Source: Phycisphaera sp.
Lineage (GTDB): Bacteria > Planctomycetota > Phycisphaerae > Phycisphaerales > SM1A02
Length of the DNA: 64,000 nucleotides
NCBI GenBank assembly: GCA_016124975.1
Contig: WGMP01000013.1
Span: forward strand, 44,926 to 108,925
Direction: 5' to 3'
A model generated the notes under the pieces. It saw only the letters and a program-made list of their open reading frames with translations, did not search any database and was not told the DNA's origin. Both the position numbers and the translations under genes were made by a program. Positions within the stretch are counted from its first letter, which is position 1. Each line of letters begins with the position of its first letter. Of the stretch, positions 1 to 10,977 are shown piece after piece.

Positions 1-303
1 ATCGTGCTGTGGGAGCCCGTCGATGGCGCGATTCCCGAGTCGGAGCCTTTCGCGGTCGCGATTGGCGTCGCGCGCGTCGATGGCCGCGCGCTCGCCGACG
101 ACGCCGTCGTCGGCTTCGATGCCGAGATGCCGCACCACGGGCACGGCATGAACCTCGTGCCCGTCATCGAGCGCGGCGCGCAGGCAGGGGCCTTCACGGC
201 CTCGGGCGTCCTGCTGCACATGCCCGGACGCTGGGTGATCGCGGTCGATGTCTCCGAAGATGGAATCCTCGAACGGGCGCAATGGGATGCTGAGATCGAG
301 TGA
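1..303 (+). CDS. YtkA/FixH-like domain protein (5' partial, runs off window start)
   Basis: Open frame from base 1; 'MPHHGHGM...GAFTASGVLLHMPGRWVI' resembles YtkA/FixH-like domains; overlaps the next CDS. Confidence 0.55.
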   Translation: MVLWEPVDGAIPESEPFAVAIGVARVDGRALADDAVVGFDAEMPHHGHGMNLVPVIERGAQAGAFTASGVLLHMPGRWVIAVDVSEDGILERAQWDAEIE

Positions 304-1693
304 GCGGTCGATCGTGGTTCGCGCCACGCGCGCGGTCGCGTCCCTCGCGGCCGCCGCGCTCGTCGTGGCCCCGTCCGACGCCGCGCCGCAGGCGATTCCG
401 CCCGAGCGGCTGCCGGCGGAGCTCTCGCATCTCACGGCCGAGGAAGTCGCCCGCATCGCGCGCATGTCGCCGCTGCCCGCGGTTCCCGCGGATCCGACGA
501 ACCGCTGGGCCGACGACGAGGCCGCCGCAGAGCTCGGCCACCATCTCTTCTTCGACACGCGCATCTCCCCGAAGGGCGTCTCCTGCGCCACCTGCCACGA
601 GCCTGCGCGCTTCTTCACCGATGGCCGCGCGCTCGCGCAGGGCGTCGGCACGGCGCGCCGCAACGCGCCGACGGTCGTCGACTCCGCGCGCCGCCGATGG
701 GTCGGCTGGGACGGGAAGTTCGACTCGCTCTGGTCGCAAGCGCTCTCGCCGATCGAGCACCCCGACGAGATGGGTTCCGATCGCGCGACCTTCGTCCGCG
801 TGGTGCGCGACGACGCTGCGCTGCGCGCGCGATATGAACGCGTCTTCGGCGCGTTCCCCGCGGATCTCGCGCGCACCGCGGCATCCGATCCGCTGGAATC
901 TTCCGCCGAACGGAACGCGGCGGTGGCGCGGTCGCTCGACGCGGCCACCGTGCATCTCCTGAAGGCGCTCGGCGCCTACCAGCGCAGGCTGCTGTCGGGA
1001 GAGGCCCCGATCGACCGCTTCGTGGCCGCGCTCAGGACGGCAGACGGTGGGGCTGGGCGCGCGTCGCCCGATTCCGCGGCACCGGAGATCACCGCCCTCG
1101 ACGCCTCCGCGATGCGAGGCCTCGCGACCTTCGTCTCCCGCGGCGGCTGCTTCCAGTGCCACCGCGGCGCGAGCTTCACCGACGAGGAGTTCCACACGCT
1201 CGGCCTCGTCGGCGCGAACGGGCGTGTCGCGGACGACCCAGCACGGCTCGCCGCGATCGACTTCCTGCAGGCGAATCCCTTCAACGCAGCAGGCCCGCAC
1301 AGCGATGCGCCGGGCTCTCCGAAGGCCGCGATGGTGCGCGGGCTGCGGCGCTCGGGCGAACTGTTCGGACAGTTCCGCACGCCGCCGTTGCGCGGCGTGG
1401 CCGACACCGCGCCGTACATGCACGACGGGCGCTTCGACTCGCTCGAGGCGGTCGTCCGCTTCTACGACACCCTCGAGGGCTCGAACCCCGTCGGGCATCA
1501 CGGCGAGATGGTCCTCGAGCCGCTCGAGCTCGGCGAAGCGGGGCGCGCCGATCTCATTGCGTTCCTCCGGGCGCTGTCGCCGACCCCGCCGAAGGCTGGC
1601 GACCCCGCCGCGCGCTGGTGGTCACCCCCGAAGGACCTCGCGGACGCGGGGGCGAAGACAGGGCGGCCCGCCGCGGCCGATTCCGCCCCATAA
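287..1693 (+). CDS. Di-heme cytochrome c peroxidase / MauG family protein
   Basis: Two CxxCH motifs (CATCHEP, CFQCHRG), 'ARRNAPTV', 'MHDGRFDSLEAVVRFYD'; N-terminal hydrophobic segment; start chosen at ATG 287 within the ORF 248..1693. Confidence 0.88.
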   Translation: MLRSSERSIVVRATRAVASLAAAALVVAPSDAAPQAIPPERLPAELSHLTAEEVARIARMSPLPAVPADPTNRWADDEAAAELGHHLFFDTRISPKGVSCATCHEPARFFTDGRALAQGVGTARRNAPTVVDSARRRWVGWDGKFDSLWSQALSPIEHPDEMGSDRATFVRVVRDDAALRARYERVFGAFPADLARTAASDPLESSAERNAAVARSLDAATVHLLKALGAYQRRLLSGEAPIDRFVAALRTADGGAGRASPDSAAPEITALDASAMRGLATFVSRGGCFQCHRGASFTDEEFHTLGLVGANGRVADDPARLAAIDFLQANPFNAAGPHSDAPGSPKAAMVRGLRRSGELFGQFRTPPLRGVADTAPYMHDGRFDSLEAVVRFYDTLEGSNPVGHHGEMVLEPLELGEAGRADLIAFLRALSPTPPKAGDPAARWWSPPKDLADAGAKTGRPAAADSAP

Positions 1694-2031
1694 CGGGCGG
1701 CCTCGATGCCTCTTCGCCTTCCTGACTCGACAGGCGTCCCGCGAGATGCGTCGTTCGCGAGTCGTCCGCCAATCCCGCGTTCGATTCGGCGGAAATCGTG
1801 GCATAGTGAGGGTTCGACCGCACATCCTCCGCCCATCGGGGCGGTCGCGGTCGATCGTTGCGCCCGCCGGCTCCTCCAAAGTCATCTTTCAGTTCTTGGC
1901 CCTTCTCGCGCGTCGGGGGCAACGCTCCCGCGCCGCCTCGCGTACCTTCCGCACTCCGACTGTCTTCTGACAGTCGTGCCGCGACAGTGCTTCCGCCCGC
2001 GGAAGCGTCCAGCAACTTCAGCACGATTCCC

Positions 2032-4317
2032 ATGACGCCGACCGCCACTCCCCGTCGTTTCCACGGTGCAGCACCGCTTCTCTGCGCGCTGCTCGCAGCA
2101 GGTTCGTTCCTCTCGGCCGCCGAGCGCGCCTTCGCGCACGAGGACGACGGCAAGGTCCGCGACCGCCAGAAGGCCGTGCGCGGCAAGGTCTGGCGCGAGG
2201 GCGTGAGCGACGAGGGCGGCGCAGCGGGCGGGTTCCTCTCGTCGGGCATCCAGCTCAAGTCGTGGCACCCGCTCAACACGATCGATGCAGGGGCCACCAG
2301 CGGCAACGACTGCTGGGGCTATGTCTCGCCGTCTGGGCGCGAGTACGCGCTGATGTGCGTGTCGAACGGCATGGCCGTCTACGAGGTCACCGACCCCGTG
2401 AACGCGACCAAGATCGGGTTCATCCCAGGGCCGTCGAGCCTGTGGCGCGATGTGAAGGTCTTCGGAACGCGCGCCTATGTCGTCACAGAGGGCGGCGCGG
2501 GCATCCAGGTCGTCAGCCTCGCGTCGGTCGACCAGGGCCAGGTGACGCTCGTCAACACCGTGACGACGGGCGGCGGACTCGCCACGCACAATGTGGCCAT
2601 CGACGAGCAGAGCGGCTTCCTCTACCGCTGCGGCGGAGGTTCCAACGGGCTCCGCATCTACGACCTCAATGCGAATCCAGACAACCCCCCCTATGTCGGC
2701 GCTTGGAGCACCCACTATGTGCACGACGCCCAGATCGTGACCTACACCACGGGTCCGTTCGCGGGCAAGCAGATCGCATTCTGCTGCGCAGGCCTCAACG
2801 GCGGATACGGCGAGACCGGGCTCTACATCGTCGATGTCACCAACAAGGCGGCGCCCGTACAGATCTCGCGCGTGCTCTATCCCGCAGCGCGCTACAGCCA
2901 CCAGGGCTGGCTGACCGAGGACCGCCGCTTCTTCCTCCTTGGCGACGAGCTCGACGAGGGCGACAGCCAGCAGTTCACGACCACCCATGTGATCAATGTC
3001 GAGAATCTCCTGAGCCCCGCGTATGTCGGGCAGTTCCAGAACTCGACGCCTGCGATCACCCACAACTGCTACACCCACAACGGGCTGATGTTCCAGGCGA
3101 ACTACCGCTCGGGCATGCGGGTCTTCGATGTCTCGAACGCGGGGGCGCCCTCGGCGGTCAACGAGGTCGCGTACTTCGACACCTATCCAGGCGACGACAA
3201 CGCCAACTTCAACGGCCTCTGGAGCTGCTACCCGTACTTCCCGAGCGGCACCATCATCGGCAGCGACCTTGAGCGTGGCCTGTTCGTGTGGCGCCTCGGC
3301 GGCCCAGTGGCCACCATCGACCTCGTCTCGGCGGCGCCCGACCTCGTCGCGCCGACGGGCGGGACCGAACTCCTCGTCGAGATCGAGCCAGGCCTCGGAC
3401 AGACGCTCGACCTCTCGACCGCCGCGATGCGCGTGTCGTGGGCGGGCGACGAGGCGACCGTTCCGCTGACGCAGGTGAAGGGGAGCACCTTCCGCGCGGT
3501 CTTCCCCGCGACGCCATGCGCCGAAACCGTGACCTATCGCTTCGAGGTCTCGAATGTGAAGGGCGACTCGATCAGCTCGGCCCCACGCACGGCGCTGTCG
3601 GCGTTCGGGCTCGAGGTCGCGTTCGACGACGCCTTCGAGACGAACCTCGGCTGGCAGGCGGGCGTCGCAGGCGACACCGCGACCTCGGGCCAGTGGGTGC
3701 GGGTCGATCCCGTCGGCACCACCGCGCAGCCTGAGGACGACCACACCGTGAACGGCACGCAGTGCTTCGTCACGGGGCAGGGCGTTGTCGGCGGCGGTGC
3801 TGGCGCGGCGGATGTCGATGGCGGCGTCACCACGCTTCTCTCGCCCACGCTGAACCTCGCGGGCAGCCCTGAGGCCGTGATCGAGTACTGGTACTGGTAT
3901 TCGAACAACCTCGGCGCCGCAGCAAACGCGGATTCCATGCCCGTCTCTGTCTCGAACGACAACGGCGCGACCTGGACTCTCGTCGAGAACATCGCCACCA
4001 ACAACGCCGCGTGGGCCTTCCGCTCCTTCCGCGTCGCCGACTTCGTGACGCCCACCGCGCAGGTGCGCGTGCGCTTCGTCGCGCGCGACCTCGACCAGGG
4101 CTCGCTCGTCGAGGCGGGCGTCGACGACTTCCGTGTCGTCGACATCGATTGCACGGCGCCCGTCACCGGCGACCTGAATGGCGACGGCGCCGTGAACGCG
4201 AGCGACCTCGGCATTCTGCTCGGCGCGTGGGGAAGCTCGAACGCGGCTGCGGACATCGACGGCGACGGCATCGTCGGCGGCGGCGACCTCGCGCTTCTCC
4301 TCTCGGCGTGGCAGTGA
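2032..4317 (+). CDS. Secreted choice-of-anchor B / LVIVD-repeat protein with C-terminal dockerin type I-like repeats
   Basis: Signal peptide-like N-terminus from ATG 2032; LVIVD-like repeats; ends [49 protein letters not shown]. Confidence 0.82.
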   Translation: MTPTATPRRFHGAAPLLCALLAAGSFLSAAERAFAHEDDGKVRDRQKAVRGKVWREGVSDEGGAAGGFLSSGIQLKSWHPLNTIDAGATSGNDCWGYVSPSGREYALMCVSNGMAVYEVTDPVNATKIGFIPGPSSLWRDVKVFGTRAYVVTEGGAGIQVVSLASVDQGQVTLVNTVTTGGGLATHNVAIDEQSGFLYRCGGGSNGLRIYDLNANPDNPPYVGAWSTHYVHDAQIVTYTTGPFAGKQIAFCCAGLNGGYGETGLYIVDVTNKAAPVQISRVLYPAARYSHQGWLTEDRRFFLLGDELDEGDSQQFTTTHVINVENLLSPAYVGQFQNSTPAITHNCYTHNGLMFQANYRSGMRVFDVSNAGAPSAVNEVAYFDTYPGDDNANFNGLWSCYPYFPSGTIIGSDLERGLFVWRLGGPVATIDLVSAAPDLVAPTGGTELLVEIEPGLGQTLDLSTAAMRVSWAGDEATVPLTQVKGSTFRAVFPATPCAETVTYRFEVSNVKGDSISSAPRTALSAFGLEVAFDDAFETNLGWQAGVAGDTATSGQWVRVDPVGTTAQPEDDHTVNGTQCFVTGQGVVGGGAGAADVDGGVTTLLSPTLNLAGSPEAVIEYWYWYSNNLGAAANADSMPVSVSNDNGATWTLVENIATNNAAWAFRSFRVADFVTPTAQVRVRFVARDLDQGSLVEAGVDDFRVVDIDCTAPVTGDLNGDGAVNASDLGILLGAWGSSNAAADIDGDGIVGGGDLALLLSAWQ

Positions 4318-4376
4318 GCGCTCGGCACACGCGCCGCGGTTGATTTTCGCGGCCTCGCCCGCGACAATCCCCGGCC

Positions 4377-5264
4377 ATGCCGATGTGCAGCCCGCGTGGT
4401 GCGTTCGTTTGTCTTCTGAGCCTCCTCGCGGCGTCTCAGGCCGCACCCGTGCTTGCGGCGGCGGCGCCAGCACCCGCAGCGACGTCGAGCGGCTTCCGTC
4501 AGGAAGTCGACGGGTCGACCTTCGTCATCGAGCTCGTTCCGTTCGAGGCACCTGCAGAGGGCGGCGGAACCCGCACGCTGCATGTCTCGACCACGGAGAT
4601 CCCGTGGGAACTCTTCGATGTCTTCGTCTACGGCACCGACAAAGCCGATGGAAAGTCGAACGAGAAGGCCGACGCTGTCACCAAGCCGACCAAGCCCTAC
4701 ATCGGGATGGACCGCGAGTTCGGGCATGTCGGCTTCCCCGTGATCTCGCCGAGCTTCCTCAGCGCGAAGCAGTTCTGCGAGTGGCTCTCGGCGAAGACGG
4801 GCCGCACCTATCGCCTGCCGACCGCGGCCGAGTGGACCGCGCTCTGCGAGCAGTCTGGCATCGACCCGAAGAACTCGGGCGACTATGCGTGGGTGAAGGA
4901 GAACTCGAACGAGAAGACGCACAGGCTTGCGTCGAAGAAGGCCGACAAGCTCGGCCTCTACGACCTCTTCGGCAACGCCTGCGAGTGGGTCGACGACGGC
5001 TCGAAGCTCGGCGTGGTGGCGGGGGGCTCGTACCTCGACTCGATGGCCGACCTCGGCTGCGCGGTCTTCCAGCCCTGCAAGCCCGTCGAGTGGAACGAGA
5101 TCGACCCGCAGTTCCCGAAGAGCAAGTGGTGGTACTCGAGCGGAGGCTTCGTGGGCTTCCGCGTGGTGTGCGAGCCATCGGCGCCCGCGGCGCCCGCAAC
5201 GACATCGCCCGCCGCCGCCGACGCGGCCGCGACAAACCCATCAGGAGCTCCCCGTGCAGATTGA
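4377..5264 (+). CDS. SUMF1/formylglycine-generating-enzyme-like domain protein
   Basis: AKQFCEWLSAKTGRTYRLPTAAEW, LYDLFGNACEWVDD, GGFVGFRVV motifs; signal peptide. Confidence 0.85.
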   Translation: MPMCSPRGAFVCLLSLLAASQAAPVLAAAAPAPAATSSGFRQEVDGSTFVIELVPFEAPAEGGGTRTLHVSTTEIPWELFDVFVYGTDKADGKSNEKADAVTKPTKPYIGMDREFGHVGFPVISPSFLSAKQFCEWLSAKTGRTYRLPTAAEWTALCEQSGIDPKNSGDYAWVKENSNEKTHRLASKKADKLGLYDLFGNACEWVDDGSKLGVVAGGSYLDSMADLGCAVFQPCKPVEWNEIDPQFPKSKWWYSSGGFVGFRVVCEPSAPAAPATTSPAAADAAATNPSGAPRAD

Positions 5265-6516
5265 CCGACGCGCCTTCGTCGCCGCAGCAGCGGCGTCTCC
5301 GATCCTTCTCGGCGCGCCGCGCGCCTTCGCGCATCTCTCGCGCGAGCCCGTCCTCCGCGTCGCGGTCATCGGCTGCGGCGGCCGCGGCACGGGCGCGATG
5401 CTCAACGCGATCTCCGCGGGCAAGACCACGGGGTGCCGCATCGAGGTCGCCGCGCTCGCGGATCTCTTCGAGGACAGACTCGTGCGCGCGAACGGCGCGC
5501 TGACCGAGATGGGCCTTCCCGCGGTGTCGAGCGACAGGCTCTTCACGGGTTTCGACGCCTACAAGAAGGCCTGCGCGAGCGACTGCGACATCGTCATCCT
5601 CGCGACTCCGCCCGGGTTCCGCCCGATCCACTTCAAGGAGGCGACCGAGCGCGGCAAGCATGTCTTCTGCGAGAAGCCCGTCGCGGTCGACGCGCCCGGC
5701 GTGCGCAGCTTCGTCGAGAGCGCGGCCGCGTCGCGCGCGAAGAACCTGAAGGTGGTCGCGGGCACGCAGCGCAGGCACGAGCAGTGCTACATCGAGTGCA
5801 TCGAGCGCATCCACCGCGGCGACATCGGCAAGGTCGTCGCGGGCCGCGTCTACTGGAACATGGGAAGCCTCTGGCATGTCGACCCCGACGCGTCGCGGAC
5901 GGAGGTCGAGAACCAGGTGCGCAACTGGCTCTACCACTCGTGGCTCTCGGGCGACCACATCGTGGAACAGCATGTCCACCAGCTCGATGTGATGCGCTGG
6001 GTGATGGGCGGGAACCCCACGATGGTGCGCGGCGTCGGCGGGCGACAGGTGCGCACCGATCCGCGCTTCGGCCACATCTTCGACCACTTCGGGCTCGAGT
6101 TCCAGTTCCCTGGAGACCGCTTCGTCTTCTCGATGTGCCGCCAGCAGGACGGCACCGACGGCAAGGTCGAGGAGGTCTTCCACGGATCGGAGGGCGTGGC
6201 GACGATGCGATCGGGCTTCGCCGAGATCGGCGGCCCCAACGCGTGGCGATTCGCGGGCAAGCAGCGCGACCCGTACACGCAGGAGCACATCAACCTGCAG
6301 AACGCGATCCTCAAGGACCAGCCGCTCAACGAGGCGGAGCAGGTCGCGCTCAGCTCCATGTGCGCGATCATGGGCCGCATGGCCGCCTACACCGGCAAGG
6401 ACCTCTCGTGGGACGAGGCCTACAACTCGAAGGAAGTCCTCATGCCCGACTCCGTGGACTTTGGCCCGCGTCCCGAGGCGCCGGTTGCGGTGCCGGGTAA
6501 GACGAAATTTGAGTGA
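5254..6516 (+). CDS. Gfo/Idh/MocA family oxidoreductase with N-terminal export signal
   Basis: LRVAVIGCGGRGTGAM Rossmann motif, HVFCEKPVAVD; GTG start 5254 overlaps the upstream stop; DRRAFVAAAAASPILLGAPRAFA export signal. Confidence 0.85.
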   Translation: MQIDRRAFVAAAAASPILLGAPRAFAHLSREPVLRVAVIGCGGRGTGAMLNAISAGKTTGCRIEVAALADLFEDRLVRANGALTEMGLPAVSSDRLFTGFDAYKKACASDCDIVILATPPGFRPIHFKEATERGKHVFCEKPVAVDAPGVRSFVESAAASRAKNLKVVAGTQRRHEQCYIECIERIHRGDIGKVVAGRVYWNMGSLWHVDPDASRTEVENQVRNWLYHSWLSGDHIVEQHVHQLDVMRWVMGGNPTMVRGVGGRQVRTDPRFGHIFDHFGLEFQFPGDRFVFSMCRQQDGTDGKVEEVFHGSEGVATMRSGFAEIGGPNAWRFAGKQRDPYTQEHINLQNAILKDQPLNEAEQVALSSMCAIMGRMAAYTGKDLSWDEAYNSKEVLMPDSVDFGPRPEAPVAVPGKTKFE

Positions 6517-6577
6517 CGGGGTTTGAGTGACGCGGTTTGAGTGATGCGGTTTGAGTGACGCGGTTTCAGTGAAGCGG
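6508..6577. repeat. Tandem repeat, five 14-bp units (TTTGAGTGACGCGG) spanning both convergent stop codons
   Basis: Units 6508-6521, 6522-6535, 6536-6549, 6550-6563, 6564-6577 read directly; holds TGA of the + gene (6514-6516) and of the - gene (6566-6568). Confidence 0.95.
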
Positions 6578-7642
6578 GCTTGGCGGACGCAGCGGCTCCT
6601 CCGCGCCGTTCCGCGCGGTTGCGCCGATCCACGACACAACGCCGCTGCGCTCGATGCGCGCGCTGTGGTGCGGAAATCGCGCGAGGATCGTGGCGGCCTC
6701 CGCGTCGTCGCGCGTGAGCGCGAGCGCCGTGCCCAGCGCGTCGACCGAGGAGTCGAGCGGCCCGACGACCGTGACCTGCGCGGGCGACTGCGCGCCGAGG
6801 CCCGTGCGCGGGTCGACGATGTGGGCGTACCGCACGCCGTCGATCTCGACCCACTGCACGGATGCACCCGAGGTGCTGGCCGCGCCGCTCTCGAGCACCA
6901 CGCGCTCGGCACCGAGCGCGGGCGACTCCGCGGCGATCTCGACCGACCACGCAGGTCCGTCGCGCGGCGCGTCACCCGCCGCGATGTCTCCCGCCACAGC
7001 GACGAGGACACGCGGCGCACCCGCGCGGCGCGCCGCCTCGACCGCGCGCACCGCGCCATATCCCTTGCCGATGCCGCCGAAATCGAGCTCGACCGTCGTG
7101 TCTGCGCGGACGATGTCGGGCCCGTCGATGGAAAGCCCGCGCCAGCCGACGCGCGCGCGCGCGGACTCGAGCGTCGCGGCGTCGGGGAGCGCGCCCGTCG
7201 CACGGCTCGCGCGCCAGAGCTTCACGAGCGGGCCGATCGTCGGGTCGTAGAGGCCGTTCGTCCTCTCGGCCACCTCGAGGGCGCGCGCCAGCACGGCGCG
7301 GAGATCTTCGCTGGCGGAGACACGGGCCGCCGTCGAACGATTGAACTGCGACAGCTCCGAGGTCGACTTCCAGTCGCTCAGCGTGAAGTCGAGCCGCTCG
7401 AGCTCGACGAGCGCCGCGCGCGCAGCAGCCCGCGCGCGCTCGCGCCCCGCGGCGTCGTCTGTCTCCTCGATCACGATCTCGACGGCCGCTCCCATCGCGG
7501 AGCCTGTGAAGCGGTGGCGCGTTGCCGCGACCTCCCCGACGGGCGGCTGCGCCGCGCGCCCGACGCCCGTCGCGCAGCCCAGAGCGGGCGCCAACGCCAG
7601 TGCGCACGCAACGAAGACGCCTGCGGCGCGCGCGGCCGTCAC
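6566..7642 (-). CDS. apbE: FAD:protein FMN transferase (ApbE family)
   Basis: [51 protein letters not shown] start 7642 overlaps upstream stop. Confidence 0.85.
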   Translation of the reverse strand: MTAARAAGVFVACALALAPALGCATGVGRAAQPPVGEVAATRHRFTGSAMGAAVEIVIEETDDAAGRERARAAARAALVELERLDFTLSDWKSTSELSQFNRSTAARVSASEDLRAVLARALEVAERTNGLYDPTIGPLVKLWRASRATGALPDAATLESARARVGWRGLSIDGPDIVRADTTVELDFGGIGKGYGAVRAVEAARRAGAPRVLVAVAGDIAAGDAPRDGPAWSVEIAAESPALGAERVVLESGAASTSGASVQWVEIDGVRYAHIVDPRTGLGAQSPAQVTVVGPLDSSVDALGTALALTRDDAEAATILARFPHHSARIERSGVVSWIGATARNGAEEPLRPPSPLH

Positions 7643-8931
7643 GGCGTCTGCGCGGCCGCGGGGGCCGTCGGCGCAGCGGGGGCGGCGGCGACGGCGGGCC
7701 ATGCCTCGGTGGGCTCCTGCTTGAGCGTCCACCACGGCTTCGACAGCGCGCATCCGCGCGTCGGATTCCGCTCGAGGTAGTCCTGGTGATAGGGCTCCGC
7801 CACGAAGAACTCCGCGGCGGGCTCGATCTCGGTCACGATCTTGCGCGGCCCGAAGAGGCTCTTCGTGGCGAGCGACGCCACGAACGCCCGCGCATCGGCT
7901 TCCTGCGCCGCGTCGACCGTGTAGAGGCCCGAGCGGTACTGCGTGCCGAAGTCGGGGCCCTGGCGGTTGAGCGTCGTCGGGTCGATCATCTGGAAGAAGC
8001 CCTCGAGGAGCTGGCGGTACGAGATGACCGTCGGGTCGTACACGACCTTCACCGCCTCGACATGCGGCTTGAAGCCGGCGGGACGCTCGGCGGCGGGAAT
8101 CGAGTCCTGCTTGCAGATGTCGTCGTAGGTCGGGTTCGGCTGCGAGCCCTGCATGTAGCCGCTCACAGCGCTCACGACGCCCGGAGCCTGCTGGAAGTAG
8201 TGCTCGACGCCCCAGAAGCAGCCGCCGCCGAAGTATGCGGTCGCCGTCTTCACAGGCTGCGACTCGGGCGGGAACTCCGTGCCCTTCTCATGGAAGGTGA
8301 GCGCCGCGCCGTTCAGGCAGAAGCGCAGGCCCGTCGGGCGCGGGCCGTCGTCGAAGACATGGCCGAGGTGCGCGTTGCAGCGCGTGCACACGATCTCGAC
8401 GCGCTGCATGCCGTGCGAGTTGTCTTCCTTTGCGCCGACATGCGCCACGTCGTAGGGCGCGAAGAAGCTCGGCCAGCCCGTGCCCGAGTTGAACTTGTGC
8501 GAGCTCGAGAAGAGCGGCAGGCCGCAGACGACGCAGCAGTAGGTGCCGTCCTTCTTGTTGTCGAGGAGCGTTCCGCAGAAGGCGGGCTCGGTGCCCGCGT
8601 TCTGGGTGATGCGGTAGGCCTCGGGCGAGAGCTTCTTGGCGAGCTCGGCCACGCGCTCGCGCGAGAGCGGCGTGACATCGTGGCCCGTGCGCGAGAGCTG
8701 CTTGATCTGACGGGCGGGCGTCGCACTGGTCGGCACGGCGGTGTCCTTTGCCGCGTCTGCGGCGGAGTCTTGCGGAGTTCGTTCTTGCGGGGCGGTGTTC
8801 GGGCGCGGGTTCCAGATCGGCAGCGGCTCCACGGGCGCGGTGTTTGCGGGAAGCACGCTCCGCGCATAGAGGACCGCGGTCGCTGGGATCAGGAACATGC
8901 ACACGAGCAGGATGGCGAAGATGTAGCGCAT
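7639..8931 (-). CDS. Bifunctional methionine sulfoxide reductase MsrB-MsrA fusion, membrane-anchored/exported
   Basis: Msr[23 protein letters not shown]; Msr[17 protein letters not shown]-terminal [23 protein letters not shown]. Confidence 0.9.
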   Translation of the reverse strand: MRYIFAILLVCMFLIPATAVLYARSVLPANTAPVEPLPIWNPRPNTAPQERTPQDSAADAAKDTAVPTSATPARQIKQLSRTGHDVTPLSRERVAELAKKLSPEAYRITQNAGTEPAFCGTLLDNKKDGTYCCVVCGLPLFSSSHKFNSGTGWPSFFAPYDVAHVGAKEDNSHGMQRVEIVCTRCNAHLGHVFDDGPRPTGLRFCLNGAALTFHEKGTEFPPESQPVKTATAYFGGGCFWGVEHYFQQAPGVVSAVSGYMQGSQPNPTYDDICKQDSIPAAERPAGFKPHVEAVKVVYDPTVISYRQLLEGFFQMIDPTTLNRQGPDFGTQYRSGLYTVDAAQEADARAFVASLATKSLFGPRKIVTEIEPAAEFFVAEPYHQDYLERNPTRGCALSKPWWTLKQEPTEAWPAVAAAPAAPTAPAAAQTP

Positions 8932-9059
8932 GGTGGGCTCCGGGCGGCGGCGGGAAGGCCGAGTGTAGGGCGGGGAGGTTCGGCCGCGCTCGCGCCGCGG
9001 ATGCGCGGACGCGCGACGATGCGTCACGGCGGCACGGCGGCACGGCGTCATGCGCTCAA

Positions 9060-9141
9060 TGGGCCCGGTGGGAATCGAACCCACACGCCTTGCGGCCGCA
9101 GATTTTAAGTCCGCTGCGTCTGCCAGTTTCGCCACGGGCCC
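9060..9141 (-). tRNA. tRNA-Leu (anticodon UAA)
   Basis: GGGCCCG/CGGGCCC acceptor, CTTAAAA anticodon loop, variable arm, GTGGGTTCGATTCCCAC T-arm; CCA not encoded. Confidence 0.93.
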
Positions 9142-9195
9142 GATCGGAGGGATGCTACCCGCAGCGGGCGCGGTGCCGCGCTCCCTTTCGGGCGT

Positions 9196-10224
9196 TCACT
9201 TGTCCGCGTGCGTCTCGGCGTGCTTCTCGAGATGCCCGCCGAAGGCGAAGCGCTGGGCGCTCATGACCTTGTTCATGAAGTCGCCGTTGCCGCGCGAGCT
9301 GAAGCGGCCGAAGAGGGCCGCCGCGAGGACGGGGGCTGGAACACCTTCATCGTTCGCGGCGGCGAGCGTCCAGCGGCCTTCGCCCGAATCGCTCACGCGG
9401 CCGCCGAACTGGGCGAGCGACTGGTCCTTCGCCATCGCCTGCGCGGTGAGATCGAGGAGCCACGAGCCGACCACACTGCCGCGGCGCCAGAGCTCCGTGA
9501 CCGCGGCGAGGTCGAAGTCGTACTGGTAGTGCTCGGGGTGGCGCAGCGGCGTCGTCTCGGCGTCCTTCTCGTAGGCGTGCTTGCCGATGTCGGCGTGCTT
9601 CAGGATGTTGAGGCCCTCGGCGTAGGCGGCCATCAGGCCGTACTCGATCCCGTTGTGGACCATCTTCACGAAGTGCCCCGCGCCCGAGGGACCGCAGTGG
9701 AGGTAGCCCTTCTCCGCGGTGCCGAGCGAAGCCGCGTCGGGGTTGCGCGCGATCGTTCCAACGCCTGGCGCGAGCGTGGCGAACACCCCGTCTAGGCGCG
9801 CGACCGCGGTCGAGTCGCCGCCGATCATCTGGCAGTAGCCGCGCTCGAGCCCCCACACGCCGCCCGAGACGCCGACATCGACATAGTGGATGCCGCGTGC
9901 GGCGAGCGCCTTCGCGCGGCGGATGTCGTCGATGTAGTGCGTGTTGCCGCCGTCGATGATGCAGTCGTCGTCGCCGAGATGCTTCGCCACCTCGTCGATG
10001 GTGGCGTCGACGAACGCGACGGGAAGCATCAGCCACACATGGCGGGGGCCCTTCAGCTTCGCGCAGAGGTCGGCGATGCTCGACGCGGGCGTCGCGCCCT
10101 CCTTCGCGAGGTCCGCGACGGCCTGCTGGTTGACATCGAACGCGACCACGGCGTGGCCTCCGCGCACGAGCCTGCGAACCATGTTTGCGCCCATGCGCCC
10201 GAGTCCGACCATTCCAATCTGCAT
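9196..10224 (-). CDS. gnd: 6-phosphogluconate dehydrogenase (decarboxylating), YqeC/Gnd-like
   Basis: MQIGMVGLGRMGANMVRRL, DDCIIDGGNTHY, HCGPSGAGHFVKMVHNGIEYG. Confidence 0.93.
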   Translation of the reverse strand: MQIGMVGLGRMGANMVRRLVRGGHAVVAFDVNQQAVADLAKEGATPASSIADLCAKLKGPRHVWLMLPVAFVDATIDEVAKHLGDDDCIIDGGNTHYIDDIRRAKALAARGIHYVDVGVSGGVWGLERGYCQMIGGDSTAVARLDGVFATLAPGVGTIARNPDAASLGTAEKGYLHCGPSGAGHFVKMVHNGIEYGLMAAYAEGLNILKHADIGKHAYEKDAETTPLRHPEHYQYDFDLAAVTELWRRGSVVGSWLLDLTAQAMAKDQSLAQFGGRVSDSGEGRWTLAAANDEGVPAPVLAAALFGRFSSRGNGDFMNKVMSAQRFAFGGHLEKHAETHADK

Positions 10225-10249
10225 GGGGCGGAATGTAGCGGAGCGCCCG

Positions 10250-10975
10250 TCAGGGCGCGTCGCCGAGAAGTTCGCCCGCGAGCCACCGCGCGAACGACTC
10301 CTTTGGCACGCGCTCGCCCTGTGGTGCCGCGCGGCGCGCGCCGCCGTCGCGGAGATAGAGCGTCCCGTCGATGTCGGGCGCGTTCATCGTCTCGAGCGGG
10401 TTGGCCACGATCGCATCGAGCGACTTGCGCGCCAGCTTCTCGCGCGCCGAGGGCTCGAGGCGCTCCGCGGGCTCGAGCGCGAAGCCGACGATGCGCGCCT
10501 CGGGTCGGCGGAACCCCGCGGTCGTCGCCAGCAGATCCTCGACGGGCTCGAGCTCGAGCGTCATGGCGCCGCCGCGACGGAGCTTTCCATCCGCGAACGC
10601 CTTCGGACGGAAGTCGGCGACGGCGGCCGCCATCACCACGAGCTGCGCCGCCGGCAGTTCCCGGCGGAGGATCGCCGCGAGATCGACCGCCGTGCGGAAG
10701 CGCTCGACCGTCACGCGGCCCGCCCACGCGGAGGGCAGTGCCGATTGGACGGGGCCAAGCGCCAGTACCACCTCGGCCCCGCGCGCCGCAAGCGCGTCCG
10801 CGATCGCGATTCCAAGCCGCCCCGACGAGCGGTTTCCGATGAAGCGGACCTCGTCGATCGGCTCCTCGGTCGGGCCCGCCGTCACCAGTGCGCGGACGGG
10901 GGGCGCGAAGGGCGCAACCGATCGGCGTTCCTGCGCGGATGATGCGGGTTCTCGGCGTGTCGCGGCGTCGCGCAT
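10250..10975 (-). CDS. coaB: Phosphopantothenate-cysteine ligase / DFP C-terminal (CoaB) domain protein
   Basis: VTAGPTEEPIDEVRFIGNRSSGRLGIAIADAL, MAAAVADFRP; no CoaC half in the same ORF from ATG 10975. Confidence 0.82.
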   Translation of the reverse strand: MRDAATRREPASSAQERRSVAPFAPPVRALVTAGPTEEPIDEVRFIGNRSSGRLGIAIADALAARGAEVVLALGPVQSALPSAWAGRVTVERFRTAVDLAAILRRELPAAQLVVMAAAVADFRPKAFADGKLRRGGAMTLELEPVEDLLATTAGFRRPEARIVGFALEPAERLEPSAREKLARKSLDAIVANPLETMNAPDIDGTLYLRDGGARRAAPQGERVPKESFARWLAGELLGDAP

Positions 10976-10977
10976 GC

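Noticed and set aside
1882-4473. 863-aa minus-strand ORF
   Set aside because: Antisense to the choice-of-anchor-B/dockerin gene; no domain motifs.
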